A DNA stretch of 64,000 bases, from NCBI RefSeq assembly GCF_016545825.1, contig NC_052614.1, positions 32,451,072-32,515,071 on the forward strand, read 5' to 3'. The translations under genes and the position numbers were made by a program. Below, one piece after another: positions 23,521 through 35,803 of this stretch. A model generated the notes under the pieces. That model saw nothing but the letters and a program-made list of their open reading frames with translations, did not search any database and was not told the DNA's origin. Source of the DNA: Eucalyptus grandis. Taxonomy: Eukaryota; Streptophyta; Magnoliopsida; Myrtales; Myrtaceae. Numbering within the stretch: the first letter of the stretch is position 1; every line of letters starts with the position of its first letter.

Positions 23521-24196
23521 GGCTGGAGAAGACATAAACGGAGTCCTTTGATTGATCGAAGATTGATTCGATAATTGAAGATCCGGTGATTGCCTAAATA
23601 TTATTGGAAGGTTCTCGCTTATGGAAACCGAGATCCCGATTGTATGGGCGAACGGGATTGATGGGCTATCAACACGTTCCTTTAATAGCTTGAACAATCT
23701 TCCTAATTGATTCCGTCCAACGGGTAGATTGGAGGAATTCCTTTGGTAAGTGCCAACGGGTATGATGGCATAAAGGAGTATATAAGGAAGACTGTCTTAG
23801 TTGTTCAAGGTGTGCGCGATAGAAGAATTCCAAAGTCTGAAGCTCCTTTTGTTTAGACAAATCCTTTGAGCGAATACTTGTATACAAAAGAGAGTCTATA
23901 TTTGTGAGAAATCTTGAGGAGGTGTGGTAGAACATCTACACCTGTGGAATCAAGGCAAAGCTGTGCTGTAACTTCTCTTTTGTTCATAGTGGAATCCAGC
24001 CAATAGGGTCGTCGTGAAGAAGAGTGGACGTAGGCTTGATATGCCGAACCACTATAAACCGCGTGTTCAATTTTCTCTTCTCTCAGTCTTACTTTGATTA
24101 ACGTTTCCTTCTACTGTCTAATATTGTGCAATTGTTAAAGAAAAATCTTTTATATACCTATTCACCCCCCTCTAGGTACTCATACTAGCAATATCA
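23521..24196 (+). repeat. C2 5' LTR, truncated
   Basis: 676 bp matching 31566-32242 of its own 3' LTR from 'ggctggagaagacataaacgg' onward. The TATATAAGG box (23779-23787) is retained, so a core promoter remains. Confidence 0.9.
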
Positions 24197-24198
24197 AT

Positions 24199-24210
24199 TG
24201 GTATCAAAGC
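24199..24210 (+). promoter_or_regulatory. C2 primer binding site
   Basis: TGGTATCAAAGC, one change from the C1 site TGGTATCAGAGC. Confidence 0.88.
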
Positions 24211-24257
24211 CTGTGTACTTACTTTATTTGAAGTGTTTTACTTCGTAGTAAAAGATC

Positions 24258-25881
24258 CATGGCTAGTATGCTAGTACTGTGGCTGATGGAAAGGCAAAGC
24301 AATACAGACCACCCTACTTTGATGGAAAGGATTACAACATCCGGAAGAACAAGATGAAAGCTTTCCTTCGATCAAAGGATCCTCCGGAATGGGACGTTGT
24401 AGAAAAAGGAATTACTCCTACCACCGCATCGCCTCTCGAAAGAGGAAAAGAAACCGATGAGACCAATGGAATGTCTCAGAAGAAATAATCAAGAGACAAA
24501 CACTCGATGCAAAAGCAATTTACTCCTTATATTGTGCTTTATCACCAACTGAATATAATAGAATATCTTCTTGTGGTACAGCAAAAGAAGTTTGGGACAG
24601 ATTGCATATCACCTATGAAGGAACAAATCGAGTGAAGGAAACAAGAATCAACATTCTTCTCGGTCAATACGAAGCCTTCGTAATGAAACCAGAGAATCTA
24701 TATCCGACATGTTTAGTCGTTTTACGATATTGTGAATGGTCTTGAAAATCAAGGTCAACCAACTTCGATCCCATGAAGGTAAACAAGCTGCTGCGTGGAC
24801 TCTCCAGTGGATTGGAATCATATAAAGACTTCGATAAGAGAGACGCAAAGAATTATGCCACTATCGTCGACGAGCTAATTGGAACTCTTCAGTCTTATGA
24901 AGTGGAACGGATCAATGAAGATGAAGATCCAAAAGGTAAGAAATCCATTGCATTAAAATCAAATGATGATTCCGATGATACAGATTCTCGAAGAAGATAT
25001 GGACGATGAGGAGCTTGCTCTCATGATAAGAAAATTCAGAAAACTGAATAGAAAAGGAAGAAGGTTCAACTCAAAGAAACAAAGCTTTCAAAGACAGCAG
25101 ACCAAGTCTCGTTGATGATGAGGAACCAAACAAAGACATAGTCCGCTTTGAATGTAAGAAAAGGGACACATCGTACTCCTAACCGTCCTCTTCGAAGAAG
25201 AAGAAGAAAGGAAAAGCTGAAAATTTCGAAAAGCTCTCAAAGCCGAAACCGGAGTGACACAGAGTGTGAAGAAAGTGATAATGAATATGCCAATCTATGT
25301 CTGATGGCACAATCAGACTCAGACTCTGAATCAGACTCAGACAGTGAATTTGAGGCAAGTAATTTTAAAATTCCTGTCAAAGTTTGTAAATACATTGATG
25401 AACTGTGTTTTAGTCTTAAGATTTCTCTCAAAAGAATTTCCGAACTGAAAAAGGAAAACTTAGCTCTAAAGCAAAAGGAAAATGTTTTAGTAGAAAGAAT
25501 TAAGAGTCTAGACTTGACTGTTTCCACTCTTAAAGAAAATGAAGATAATCTTTTAAAAGAAAATGCTCTTTTTTAAAAACAGACTTATCAAATATCTCAA
25601 AGAAATTTTCAATAGGGTCTGAAAAACTTGAGAAAATTCTTTCAGCTCAAAGACCTTACTTCAATAAGTCCGGTCTAGGTATGATAGCAGAAACAATTCC
25701 CTTGATTGATTTTCCTAAAGTAAAAGAAAGAATTAAGAAAAGACTCTCTCGAGAGGTTTACAAAAATCACTTCAAGAAAGTTTTTGTAAAATCTGTAGGT
25801 AGAAATGCTCTAAGATGTTCAAAATGCAACAGTCCGGATCACTTTGAAAAAGAGTGTCCTATGGTTTGGAAACCTCGTTAA
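24258..25881 (+). pseudogene. C2 gag, frameshifted
   Basis: Same domain order as C1 gag. The start is ATG at 24258, with an early frame change near 24285. 'PPYFDGKDYNI' lies at about 24308. The first zinc knuckle near 25140-25190 is damaged (Cys and His out of frame). An Asp/Ser-rich and then coiled-coil-like Lys/Glu/Leu stretch spans 25300-25576. The second CCHC knuckle 'CSKCNSPDHFEKEC' is intact at about 25817-25858. Several stops separate these parts, so no full gag can be made. Confidence 0.85.
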
Positions 25882-25989
25882 GAAACTATGGGCTAATACG
25901 CTTATGTTACTAACACCAAAGGACCCAAGAAAGTTTGGGTACCAAAGAAAGCTTGAGACTCTTTTTTTAAATGCAGGTCACCGTCAAGA

Positions 25990-28482
25990 AAAAGGTAAAG
26001 TGGTATCTTGACAAAGTGGATGCTCAAGACACATGACAGAGACTCAAATTGTTTTATAAAGCTTGCTCAAGTAAATGGTGGAAAAGTTTCATTTGGAGGA
26101 AACATCAAAGGAAGTATTGTGGGATTTGGAACTGTGAAAATTGGAAATCTCACAATAAGTAATGTTTCCTTAGTGGAAGGACTCAATTACAATCTTCTCA
26201 GCATTAGTCAATTGTGTGATACTGGTTTCAAGATCTTCTTTCAAGAAGGAATATGTTCTGGAATCGCAAAGACTCTACTCGTCTTTCATGGGTCGAAGAC
26301 ATGGAAACATCTATCTTCCGGATGTGAAACCAAATGAATCGCAATGTTTTATCTCAATTCAAGACGAAGCAAGCTTATGGCATAGAAAGCTTGGTCATAT
26401 CAACATGAAGCAATTAGCCAAAATCTCATCAAAACAGCTTGTTCGAGGACTACCCAAATTACCTTATCAAAAGACTGATCAATGCACTCCATGTATTCTG
26501 GGAAAACAGTTGCTGCATATGGATCTTTTCGGACCAACCAGAATACAGAGTATTGGAGATGAAGGTATCTTCCTTGGATATTCTACATCAAGCAAAGCCT
26601 TCAGAGTCTATAACAAGAAGAGCCAGTCTGTGGAGGAGTCAATGAATGTCAAATTTCAAGACTCAACGCAAGATGAATCAAGTCGACTCATCAAGAAGAG
26701 TCTCGAACTCGCTCCAGCATCTTCCAAAGCTTACAACTCAAGAAGCATCTCAAACTCGAAAAACCAGCATCTGGATGTTCGTGAAGATCCAAACAAAGAA
26801 AGAGATCATCATCCGCACAAATCAACAAGTAACCGGAAGCATAAGTCCAGTCATCCCAAAGATCTTATAATCGGCGAAATGAATGAAGGAATTCGCACCA
26901 AATCCAAAAGGCGAGAAGAATCTAGTGCTGTGGCTCTTGTTTCTAAAATTGAACCAAAAAGCATAGAAGAAGCTTTATCTGATGAAAGCTGGATTGAAGC
27001 TATGCAAGAAGAGCTCAGACAGTTCAACATTAATGATGTCTGGGAATTGACATCCAAACCGAAAGGTAAAACTGTTATTGGAGCTAAATGGGTATTCGAA
27101 ACAAGATGAATGAGAAAGGAAAAGTCGACGAAACAAAGCAAGACTCGTGGCCAAGGGATATACGCAAGAAGAAGGAATAGACTATGATGAGACTTACGCT
27201 CCAAAAAGAGCAAGGTTAGAAGCTATTCGACTATTACTTGCGTTTGCTTGTTATAAGAATTTCAGGTTATTCCAAATGGACGTCAAAAGCGCCTTCCTAA
27301 ATGGAGTCATCCAAGAGGAAGTTTATGTGGAACAACCACCAGGGTTTGAAGACCCAAAGAAGCTAGACTCAGTCTTCAGACTGAAGAAGGCTCTGTATGG
27401 TTTAAAGCAAGCACCTCGAGCTTGGTACGATAGATTAAGTAAGTTTTTAATACAAAATGGTTTTGTCAAAGGTAAAGTAGATACGACTTTATTTATCAAA
27501 AAGGAGAACAAAAGTTTCTTACTTGTTCAAATATATGTGGATGACATTATTTTCGGATCTTCTAATGAAAATATGTGCAAGAAATTTTCTAAGTCTATGC
27601 AGGATGAATTTGAAATGAGTATGATGGGAGAGTTAACATTCTTTCTTGGTCTTCAAGTAAAACAATTGAAGGAAGGAACTTTTATTTATCAAGAAAATAT
27701 GTTAATGATCTTGTCAAAAGATTTGGACTGAAAAGTGCAAAAAGACCGACATACCGATGTCAAGTTCTTTGAAGATAGACAAAGATGAAGAAGGGAAGAA
27801 AGTTGATCAAAAGCTGTACAGAGCATCATTGGTTCACTCCTTTATCTTACCGCTTTCTAGACTTGACATCTTGTTGAGTGTTTGCATCTCGTGCTAGGTT
27901 TCATCGATCCTAGAGAATCCCATCTCGGCTGCGAAACGCATCATTAAATACGTTGCTTCATCATCAAGCATCGGTCTTTGGTATCCTAAGAAGGAGACTT
28001 TAATCTTCCGGGATATTCGACGCAGATCCGGCCGGTTGTAGAGTTGATAGAAAGAGCACTTCGAGAACTTGCCGCTGCTTGGAAGCAGGATAAAGTGTCT
28101 TGGTTTTCAAGGAAACAAAGCACCGTGTCCTTTCAACAATGAAGCAGAGTATGTAGCCCCGGGAAGCTGCTGTTCGCAAATTCTATGGATAAAACAACAG
28201 CTAAGAGACTTTGAAATTGAAGACTCATGCACGGAGATTAATTGCGACAATACCAGCGCTATCAACCTCACCAAAATCCAATTCTCCACTCAAGAGCAAA
28301 GCATATAGAGATTCGACATCACTTTATTAGAGACCATGTTCAAAATGGAGATGTTTCAATTCAATTTGTTGACTCAAAGAATCAACTCGGCGGATATATT
28401 CACAAAGCCTTTGGAGAAAAATCAATTTGAGTCTATACGTTCCAGACTCAACATTTTGAGGTATGAGGATATCAAAGTCTAA
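25990..28482 (+). pseudogene. C2 pol with integrase-core deletion
   Basis: The protease start near 26000 is frameshifted right at the catalytic Asp. The GAG-pre-integrase zinc region ('WHRKLGHINMKQL', 'CTPCILGK') is at about 26380-26505. The sequence then jumps from 'LHMDLFGPTR' to 'DEGIFLGYSTSS' at about 26560: about 519 bp present in C1 (15449-15967) are gone, taking the second Asp and the Glu of the integrase. The 297-codon frame 26216-27109 stays open across the junction. RT (27147-27731) is nearly intact, with 'DVKSAFLNG' and YVDD at 27534-27545. RNase H (about 27900-28482) is frameshifted. Confidence 0.88.
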
Positions 28483-28910
28483 AGACTTTCAGACTCAGAC
28501 TTACAAGACTTTATCTGAAAGACAGTCTTGGTACGTCCGTCAGACTGTAAGTCTTTCTTCCTTGAATCTCATCTTGAAAAGGTACGATCGTCAGACTGTG
28601 TTTAAACTATTGCTATATTTAATTGACGTAAATATTGCATCGTTTCATTTTCAAAAAGGAAGTTATTTTTGAAATGGCTATTTTTATGAAAAAGACAGTT
28701 ATTTTGAAAAGGCATATTTTTATTTCCTTTGTGACGGTTTGGTTATCCCTCTTTTTAACCGATCGTGCATTGTCGATTCCTCTTCACTTTTCTCTCAAAA
28801 ACCCTAGAAAGCATCGATCCTCCATTCCCGTTTGTCTTCTTCGTTTAATCCTCAAAAGTTGTCATCTTTCCGGGAAAGTCAAGCAAGGTATCTTCCAAAA
28901 ACTGAGAAAG

Positions 28911-30971
28911 ATGTCATCTTCAAGAAAGTCTTCGAGAATTGCAAGCAGGGGACGACGGCGGATGAGTGGGGGGCCTACGCACTTTGATCTTACTGAAGAT
29001 GAAGTGACTCCAGAACAGCAAGCGAGCCCACAACATTCTCAACAGCGTCATTCTCCTCCATCTACTCCTCAAGGCGTTGATCATCAACAACAGGAAGAAA
29101 TCATCGAGGATGCAGACCCTGTAAGAGTTCAGAAGCCCGCTTATATTTACCAGCTTATATCGTGCCCTAAAAGGAATTTGTACTCCTTTGAACTACATTG
29201 ATGATTTTCTTAAAGACAAAGGACATGGGAACGAATATATCTTTTCGAAAAATGGAAAGTTTGGGAATTGCTCGAAAATGGGTGGCCGAGGAAACCCTTG
29301 CAAATATCCCAAGTGATCCTCGTGATCGGGGCCGAATCCTATAGATGGGAATGATGATGATAAATTATACAGTCAATTTCAACCGAAAATGGGTGTTGCG
29401 GTTGAAAATCAAGGAAAAGGGGAGATTTGTTCAGATCAAAGGAGAAAAAGGATCTCGTACTGAAATTGCTGAAGCGTGGGCTAATAAACCCTAGGAGTGT
29501 AGATTTTGATTTTCTGGATGCTGTGAATGTGAACTTGAGGGAAAAGTTCAGTTATCTTCAACTTGAAAAGTTTTGCTCTGACTCTACAGAGGCATATGCT
29601 GAATTAACTGCATATTTCTATTCAAATCTAAGCTTTTTAGATGCGAATAGATTCTCTTTCAGCGTTAAAGACCAAGACTATGTTGTGGATATGAATATGC
29701 TGGCAGATGTGTTAGAAGTCGAAAGAGGAAGATATGAGCCAATGAAAGTTTCCATTGCTCGGGCCACACTTGAACTGGTGAAGGACAGGAAAACAGATGA
29801 AAAGATCACCTACTTAAGGATGGGTGCATTCAACATCTTGCTTCACAAGATTGTGATTAATTGCCTCCGACCGAAATCAACTTCCAAGACTGATGTTTCA
29901 AGTTGAGAGGCCAAGCTGATGTATGCCATTCTCTTTGGAAAAAGGTTTTCTCTCCCTCACACTGTGATGTTTCACATGTATAGAGCAATGATGAAGGACA
30001 GATGTCAACTCCCTTACCCAAGACTTGTTACGAAGTTATTCAGACATCTGAATATTCAGCCTCCACAAATCTTTTGTGTTCAACCATGCGATCATATGGT
30101 GGTAGGTCTGAAAATGGTGACCAAAATGCGTCGAAGGAACCGAGCAAGGAGTTGGAGAAATTCAAGGAGAAGACTCCGCAAAATCTCATCAAATATCTTC
30201 TGCAGCTAAAAGAAAAGGGAAGGAGCCCATGGTTGCTCCATCCAAGAGAAGAAGAGCTCTCCTCGTTGAGGATGAAGATGATGAGGAAGACATCACCATC
30301 TCTCGCATTGGCTTTGAAGAATTTAAGTCGTCTGTTCCACGTAAAGAATCGGAGCAAATGACGAAAGAAGCAGAGGAGAAGGAAGAAGAAGAAATAGAAG
30401 CTGAAAAAGAAACATAGGAGGAAAGACTGAAGAAGAAAGAAGAGAAGAAGGAGAACCGAAGAACACTCTTCTCCACCAAGGCATGGAAACAAGGGGAGAT
30501 CAGGAGAAAGGTGTGAAGTCTTTATGTCCTGATGCAAGTGAAGGAGTCAGTCGCTCACCAGCAGACCCAGAGGATGTTTATGCATCTCAATTTCCAGAAG
30601 AAGGTCATGAAGTTTCATCGCCAAACCTGCAAGATTATGCTGATCTACCATCGTCTGCATTTACTCCATCAGATCGAGCAGAAGCAAGTACTCAAACTGA
30701 TAATGGAGCAGACTTTCGCAGAACTATGGATATTCTTTTGGAGATGCGAGGTCAGATTTATGCCTTGGGATGCGAAGTTCAAAGCTTGAAGAATGAATGT
30801 CAAGCTTCTTCCTGTTCATTGAATGATAAAATGCAAGCCCTCTCTGTTCAGAATCAGGCCAATGCCAAGAGCGCGGAGATTGCACATCTAAAGGAAGACT
30901 TTAAAAGGCTGGAAGGCATCGTTCAGTCTATGGAAGATTTCCAGCTTGTCCGCGTTCCCAAGCAATCTTGA
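28911..30971 (+). pseudogene. C2 third ORF (Sirevirus envelope-like/ORF3), broken
   Basis: Counterpart of C1 11033-13088. It starts at the ATG at 28911 and ends at TGA 30969-30971, so an undamaged version would be close to 690 codons. Order: basic/Ser-rich N-terminus, 'putative plant transposon protein'-like domain (29427-29906), Glu/Lys-rich low-complexity stretch (30229-30417), then a C-terminal region with heptad-like Leu/Ile spacing (30700-30960). Breaks occur near 29200, 29330, 29420, 29906 and 30415. The function of these ORFs in plants is unknown; the envelope label comes from position only. Confidence 0.65.
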
Positions 30972-31008
30972 CTACATCTCATCCTTTTTAATGATGACAA
31001 AAAGGGGG

Positions 31009-31021
31009 AGAGATGCAAGAT
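31009..31021 (+). promoter_or_regulatory. C2 extra polypurine tract
   Basis: AAAAAGGGGGAGA, 38 bp after the third ORF. The matching tract in C1 is at 10995-10984. Confidence 0.7.
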
Positions 31022-31327
31022 TTGATCAAAAACTTTTCATTCATTAAACTTTTAATTGTTTGTTGGATTGTTTTATGGTTTGAATCTGTTTGACTTTGGT
31101 TTGTGTCCGGATGAGAACCGAACTAGACTTGGACTTGATCGCTTCTATTAACCAATATTGATATCTTATGAATGGCTTCATCATATACCGACTAACCTAT
31201 TTTTCGTGGTTGCAGATTCTAGTGTTATTCTCGTTAGCCATTTATCTCTATAAGATATGCATATGTGTTTGAGAAATGTTTTGCAGTGTCAAAGATATCC
31301 AAATCTTCATGAAAGTTTTGTCACCAT

Positions 31328-31343
31328 AAAAAAATGGGGAGAT
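31328..31343 (+). promoter_or_regulatory. C2 terminal polypurine tract
   Basis: AAAAAAATGGGGAGAT directly before the 3' LTR. One T interrupts the purines. Confidence 0.78.
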
Positions 31344-32242
31344 TGTTGGAGAAATCTTCTTGAAGTGTTTTGAAGTTGACAAATCGTTTTCTATCGCCTA
31401 GTCTCGAAGGCTTTGCACTGTTATTTAAAGTCCGAAGACCTCCCGGCAGCCGACTCAAGACTCAAAGTCTATCCTCATTGACAGTCTCTAATCCGTTGAA
31501 GAAAGGATATCCGTAATCGTATGTTTCGTTAAGGATTTAACCTTATCAATCGGAGAAGATCTCGTGGCTGGAGAAGACATAAACGGAGTCCTTTGATTGA
31601 TCGAAGATTGATTCGATAATTGAAGATCCGGTGATTGCCTAAATATTATTGGAAGGTTTCGCTTATGGAAACCGAGATCCCGATTGTATGGGCGAACAGA
31701 TTGATGGGCTATCAACACGTTCCTTTAATAGCTTGAACAATCTTCCTAATTGATTTCGTCCAACGGGTAGATTGGAGGAATTCCTTTGGTAAGTGCCAAC
31801 GGGTATGATGGCATAAAGGAGTATATAAGGAAGACTGTCTTAGTTGTTCAAGGTGTGCGCGATAGAAGAATTCCAAAGTCTCGAAGCTCCTTTTTGTTTA
31901 GACAAATCCTTTGAGCGAATACTTGTATACAAAAGAGAGTCTATATTTGTGAGAAATCTTGAGGAGGTGTGGTAGAACATCTACACTGTGGAATCAAGGC
32001 AAAGCTGTGCTGTAACGTCTCTTTTGTTCATAGTGGAATCCAGCCAATAGGCTGTCAGTGAAGAAGAGTGGACGTAGGCTTGATATAAGCCGAACCACTA
32101 TAAACCGCGTGTTCAATTTTCTCTTCTCTCAGTCTTACTTTGATTAACGTTTCCTTCTACTGTCTAGTATTGTGCAATTGTTAAAGAAAAATCTTTTATA
32201 TACCTATTCACCCCCCTCTAGGTACTCATACTAGCAATATCA
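31344..32242 (+). repeat. C2 3' LTR
   Basis: 899 bp, TGTTGGAGAAATC...GCAATATCA. TATA box at 31822-31830. It is followed by gypsy A leader sequence. Confidence 0.93.
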
Positions 32243-33140
32243 GTGATTAGCCTCGTTGTTTATGGGTTCTCCCTCATGTCTTTTCCTGCGTTATGTAGCA
32301 ACCTTGCTTTCAATGAAACGAGCAAATTTGGGCGATTAGATCTTTGTCATGGACCGACCGCCTAATCATTACTCCATGCTTATACATGCTTATCTATCCT
32401 TGTTTAGGTACTAGCCGATCGATTGTCTTTTACCGATGGTTGACACGGCCAAGCGGAGATCCCCAATTCGCACGTGCGCGAAAGTCAGAATGGAGAACGA
32501 GGACACCAACGTACGCATGGCCAAGATGGAGGACCAGCTGGCCCAACTCACCACAATGATGCTTGAAATAAGCCAGAAGCTCAAGGAGCCCCCTACTGTA
32601 GCTGTCACGGGAACATCCACTCTAGTGTCAACAAAAGGCATGCACGTTGCTGATCCCTTTGGGAAAGAAACTGCTGGGGAGGCTTCTTTTGTCACGCCAA
32701 TTATCGTCAATCTAGATCCTCCTCCAAAGGAAAACCCAGCACCCCGTCTAAGTGAAGAGAGTGAAAGACGCTTGGCAAAGATGGAGAAGCGACTGTGTGC
32801 CTTGCAAGGTTACGAGCTGAAAGGAGCTGATAGGCTGTCTCCATACACCAAGACGAACTTCCCTGAGAACTTCCAAGAGCCTGAGTTCACAAGAAAATAT
32901 GACGGAACGGGATGTCCCAAGACCCACCTCAGATATTACATGAGAAAAATGGCTCGCTACGCTGACAACGTGCCATTTCTCATACACATGTTTCAAGATA
33001 GGTTGGAAGGCATTGCCCTGACGTGGTTCATTGCGCTGGACATTGAAGAATTCACTAGTTATGAAGATTTGACTAACGAATTCTTGCAGCAATATCGATT
33101 TAATACCGAGCTCGCCCCTACGAGAGAAGAATTGACCCGC
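32243..33140 (+). pseudogene. A gag, N-terminal part
   Basis: After 190 bp of leader, an ORF from ATG 32436 encodes a helical N-terminus (about 32490-32580) and a Retrotrans_gag-type domain: 'YMRKMARYADN', 'GIALTWF', 'FLQQYRFNTELAPTREELTR'. It is open to 33140, where B interrupts it, and the frame resumes at 51624. The family forms the capsid of the retrotransposon particle. The first part has no internal stop; the second has one. Confidence 0.85.
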
Positions 33141-35266
33141 TGTTGACACCTCAATTTTAATTAGTTTTATTAATTAAGTTTTTAATTTTGTCTTTTCGGA
33201 TAAATAGATAATAAAAAGACAAAACAGCAACAAAAACCAAATAAAAACACCAAAAAAAAGCAAAAGCCCAGTCCATCTTTTTTCTCTCCTTTTCTTCTCC
33301 CTCCGCGTGGCCCATATGGCCCATTTTCCTTCAACCTTGGCCCAGCCCCTTTTCTCTCTTCTTCTTCCTCCTATCTTCTTCTTCCTCAGTCGCTTGCATC
33401 CCACGCGCGGTGGCCGGCGACGCGCGCGAAGGACGGCCTACGGCCGAGGAGTGTAGGGCGACGACGGCCGGAGGGGATAAGATCGCAGGCGCCATTAATG
33501 CCGAGCGAGCGCTGGAAAGCTCGATGGGACACCGGTTCAGCCGAGCGGAACCGGTGGGCAAGCCGGAGGCCGGCGATCGAGCCCCTCCGTCGACCGGAGT
33601 TCCTTCGCCTATAAATAGGTGGCCTCAAGCATCGTCGGAGGGCGTGGCGAGCTCGGAGATCCTTCACCGAGAGACATCGGGAAGGGTTGAAGGGCGAGCG
33701 CAGAGAGAGCTCGAGTCGCGAGCTCAGCCCACCTTCCACCGAGAGACTTCGGGAAGGCCGGCGGCGAGTGACTTCGAGAAGGTCGATCCGGCCGGTGGAG
33801 GCTCGGATCCGGCCCGAGTGAGGAGGAATCAAGGCCGAGGAGGGTCCGACCGAGTAGATCTGGTTTTTTTGCTGCCGTTGTTACCGCCGGACGCCGTGCC
33901 GCAGCCGTTCGCCTCGCCTCCCGACGCCGTTGCTTCGATGGCTTGTTGCCGTGCCCCACTGCGAAGCCGTTGCCGTGATCGGTTCACCGACGCGCGCCGA
34001 TCGGGAAACCGAGTTGCCCACCCACCACCATCCGAACGCCATCGCCACAAACAGGTAGTGTTACCGCCACCGCCGCCGTTGTCGTCGCCATAGTTTCCCC
34101 CTCCGAAGTCCAACCCCCGTCGCTACCGTCGCGCCGCCGCCGCCGCCGCCGTCACCGTCGTCCCCGCTGTTGTGCCTCGGCGCCGCGATTCGGGAACCCT
34201 AGGGTTCCCGATTTTCCGGGTCGCGACCCCGGGTTGACGGGTCGGACCCGGATCGGGAACCGGGTAGGGATTCCGCAAATTGCGGGCGCGGCGGAAGACC
34301 GGGTCGCGATTTGGGTCGGATCCGGGTAGGGTTCGCAGGGAGCCGGGTCGCGGAGCGGGTCGTCGGGCCGGGCGGGCGTCCCCAAACGCCCGCCACGGCG
34401 TCGTTTTAGTAAGTAAAAATAATAATAATAATAAATAAAAAGAGATGAAAATCCGAGTCGGGCCCGCGTTGGGGTCGCTGGCCCGGGTCGGACCCAACCC
34501 GCGGATCCGACCCGGTCGGTTTTATTTTGTTATTTTAATATAAAAATAATATTTTAATAAATAAAAATTAAAAAAATGTTTTAATTTCCAAAAAATCGAA
34601 AAATATTTAAAAATGTCGAAAAATGTTTTATTTTCTAAAAAATCGAGAAAATCAAAAAATAATTTATTTTCCAAAATATTTTGAAAAATATTAAAAATAT
34701 TTTATTTTCCGAAAATAAAAAATAAAAATATTCCATATTTTTCAAAAAAATGCCAAAAATCCAAAAAAAAAAAATCCAAAATTTCATGAAAAAGCCAAAA
34801 ATTCAGAAAAAGCAAAAAGACTTGTATTTTTCCAAAAAAATACTAAAAATACCAAAAAATCCCTTTTATGTCCAAAAATGAGAAAATACCTAGAAAATGT
34901 TTTCCCTCCCAAAAATGCATGGAAAATCCGTCGAATATCCAAAAAACCTCGGGGTTTAAACAAGATTAGGTACCGAAAGGGCATTAGTGATTAACTAGTG
35001 TAATCAAGTCCCCGATTCTAATTTCTCTCGGTTACGCAGGGTGAGTATTTCTCCCGGTACTTCACTTGGGTTTCTAATCAACCCACCCCAAATCGATTAG
35101 TGGCGACTCCGTTTTAAAATTAATTTATAGGTTAAAAATTTAGATTATTAAAGTCGTGAACTGGTGGACTTGGGAGAGTCCGGGCATAATTAATTTCAGC
35201 CGAGCCATTAGCCTCCTTAGGCGCTCGTACCCGATTGCGGGCGCTAGAAAAAAAGAGGTCGCGACA
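33141..35266 (+). repeat. B 5' LTR
   Basis: 2126 bp, TGTTGACACC...GGTCGCGACA. The sequence is GC-rich at 33400-34500 and A/T-rich at 34500-34940. A TATA box TATAAATA lies at 33611-33618. The 227-codon frame at 33410-34093 is a product of GC-rich composition and is not a gene. Confidence 0.94.
33611..33618 (+). promoter_or_regulatory. B LTR TATA box
   Basis: TATAAATA in otherwise GC-rich sequence. It is conserved in the 3' LTR at 49942-49949. Likely the core promoter of the element. Confidence 0.7.
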
Positions 35267-35269
35267 GCT

Positions 35270-35289
35270 TGGCGACTCCGCTAGGGACC
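35270..35289 (+). promoter_or_regulatory. B primer binding site
   Basis: TGGCGACTCCGCTAGGGACC, three bases after the LTR. It is the type used by Ogre/Tat elements, for which tRNA-Arg is reported as primer. Confidence 0.8.
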
Positions 35290-35803
35290 ATTTTTGAGGA
35301 CTTAGGCCATTTCATCTTTGTTTAAATGCTTTGCTGACTTTAGGTTTTTTTTCTTTTGTGCAGGGTAATAGCTTATAGTTTTTATTCTGTTAAAATAAAA
35401 TGTTTTTGTGATTATAAACTGTTGTGCATGCTTTACTGTTTTAAACACTACACATGACACACACAACCCGGCCGCCGGACCTGGGCCGCCATAGGATTTC
35501 TAGGATGGTGTTAAGAAAGATACGACCTCGAACGCGAGACTGCGATGTAGAGGTTGCCTTTCTTTTCCCCGAATTTCTTAGCCGAGATTAGGAGGGTATG
35601 CTGCTAACGCGAGACTGCGACGGGCGGATATCCTTTTAATCTCACCAATCCTTCTAAGTTAGAAATCGAGCCGCACATCCCATCTGTATGTCTTTGTGCT
35701 TGCCATTTTATTTAAAAGCGAAGTGATTTCTTTACTTTTACTTAGTCTTTTCTGGCTCATGGCAAAATAGGGTCAGGTTGTGTATTTCCCTTCCTTATAT
35801 GCG

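Larger units (their letters stand above)
23521..32242 (+). mobile_element. C2: Sirevirus-type copia retrotransposon, 5'-truncated
   Basis: Second copy of the C1 family, opposite orientation. The 3' LTR is full length but the 5' LTR lacks about its first 220 bp, so no left target duplication can be seen. It retains primer site, gag, pol, third ORF and polypurine tracts. Pol carries a deletion of the integrase core. It sits between the leader and gag of gypsy A. It cannot be autonomous. Confidence 0.92.

Noticed and set aside
30040..30537. 165-codon frame on the minus strand
   Set aside because: It is the opposite strand of the acidic/basic low-complexity part of the C2 third ORF.
33410..34093. 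227-codon open frame, the longest of several in this part
   Set aside because: It lies in the GC-rich part of the B LTR, has no domain, and the other LTR breaks it. GC-rich sequence has few stop codons by chance.
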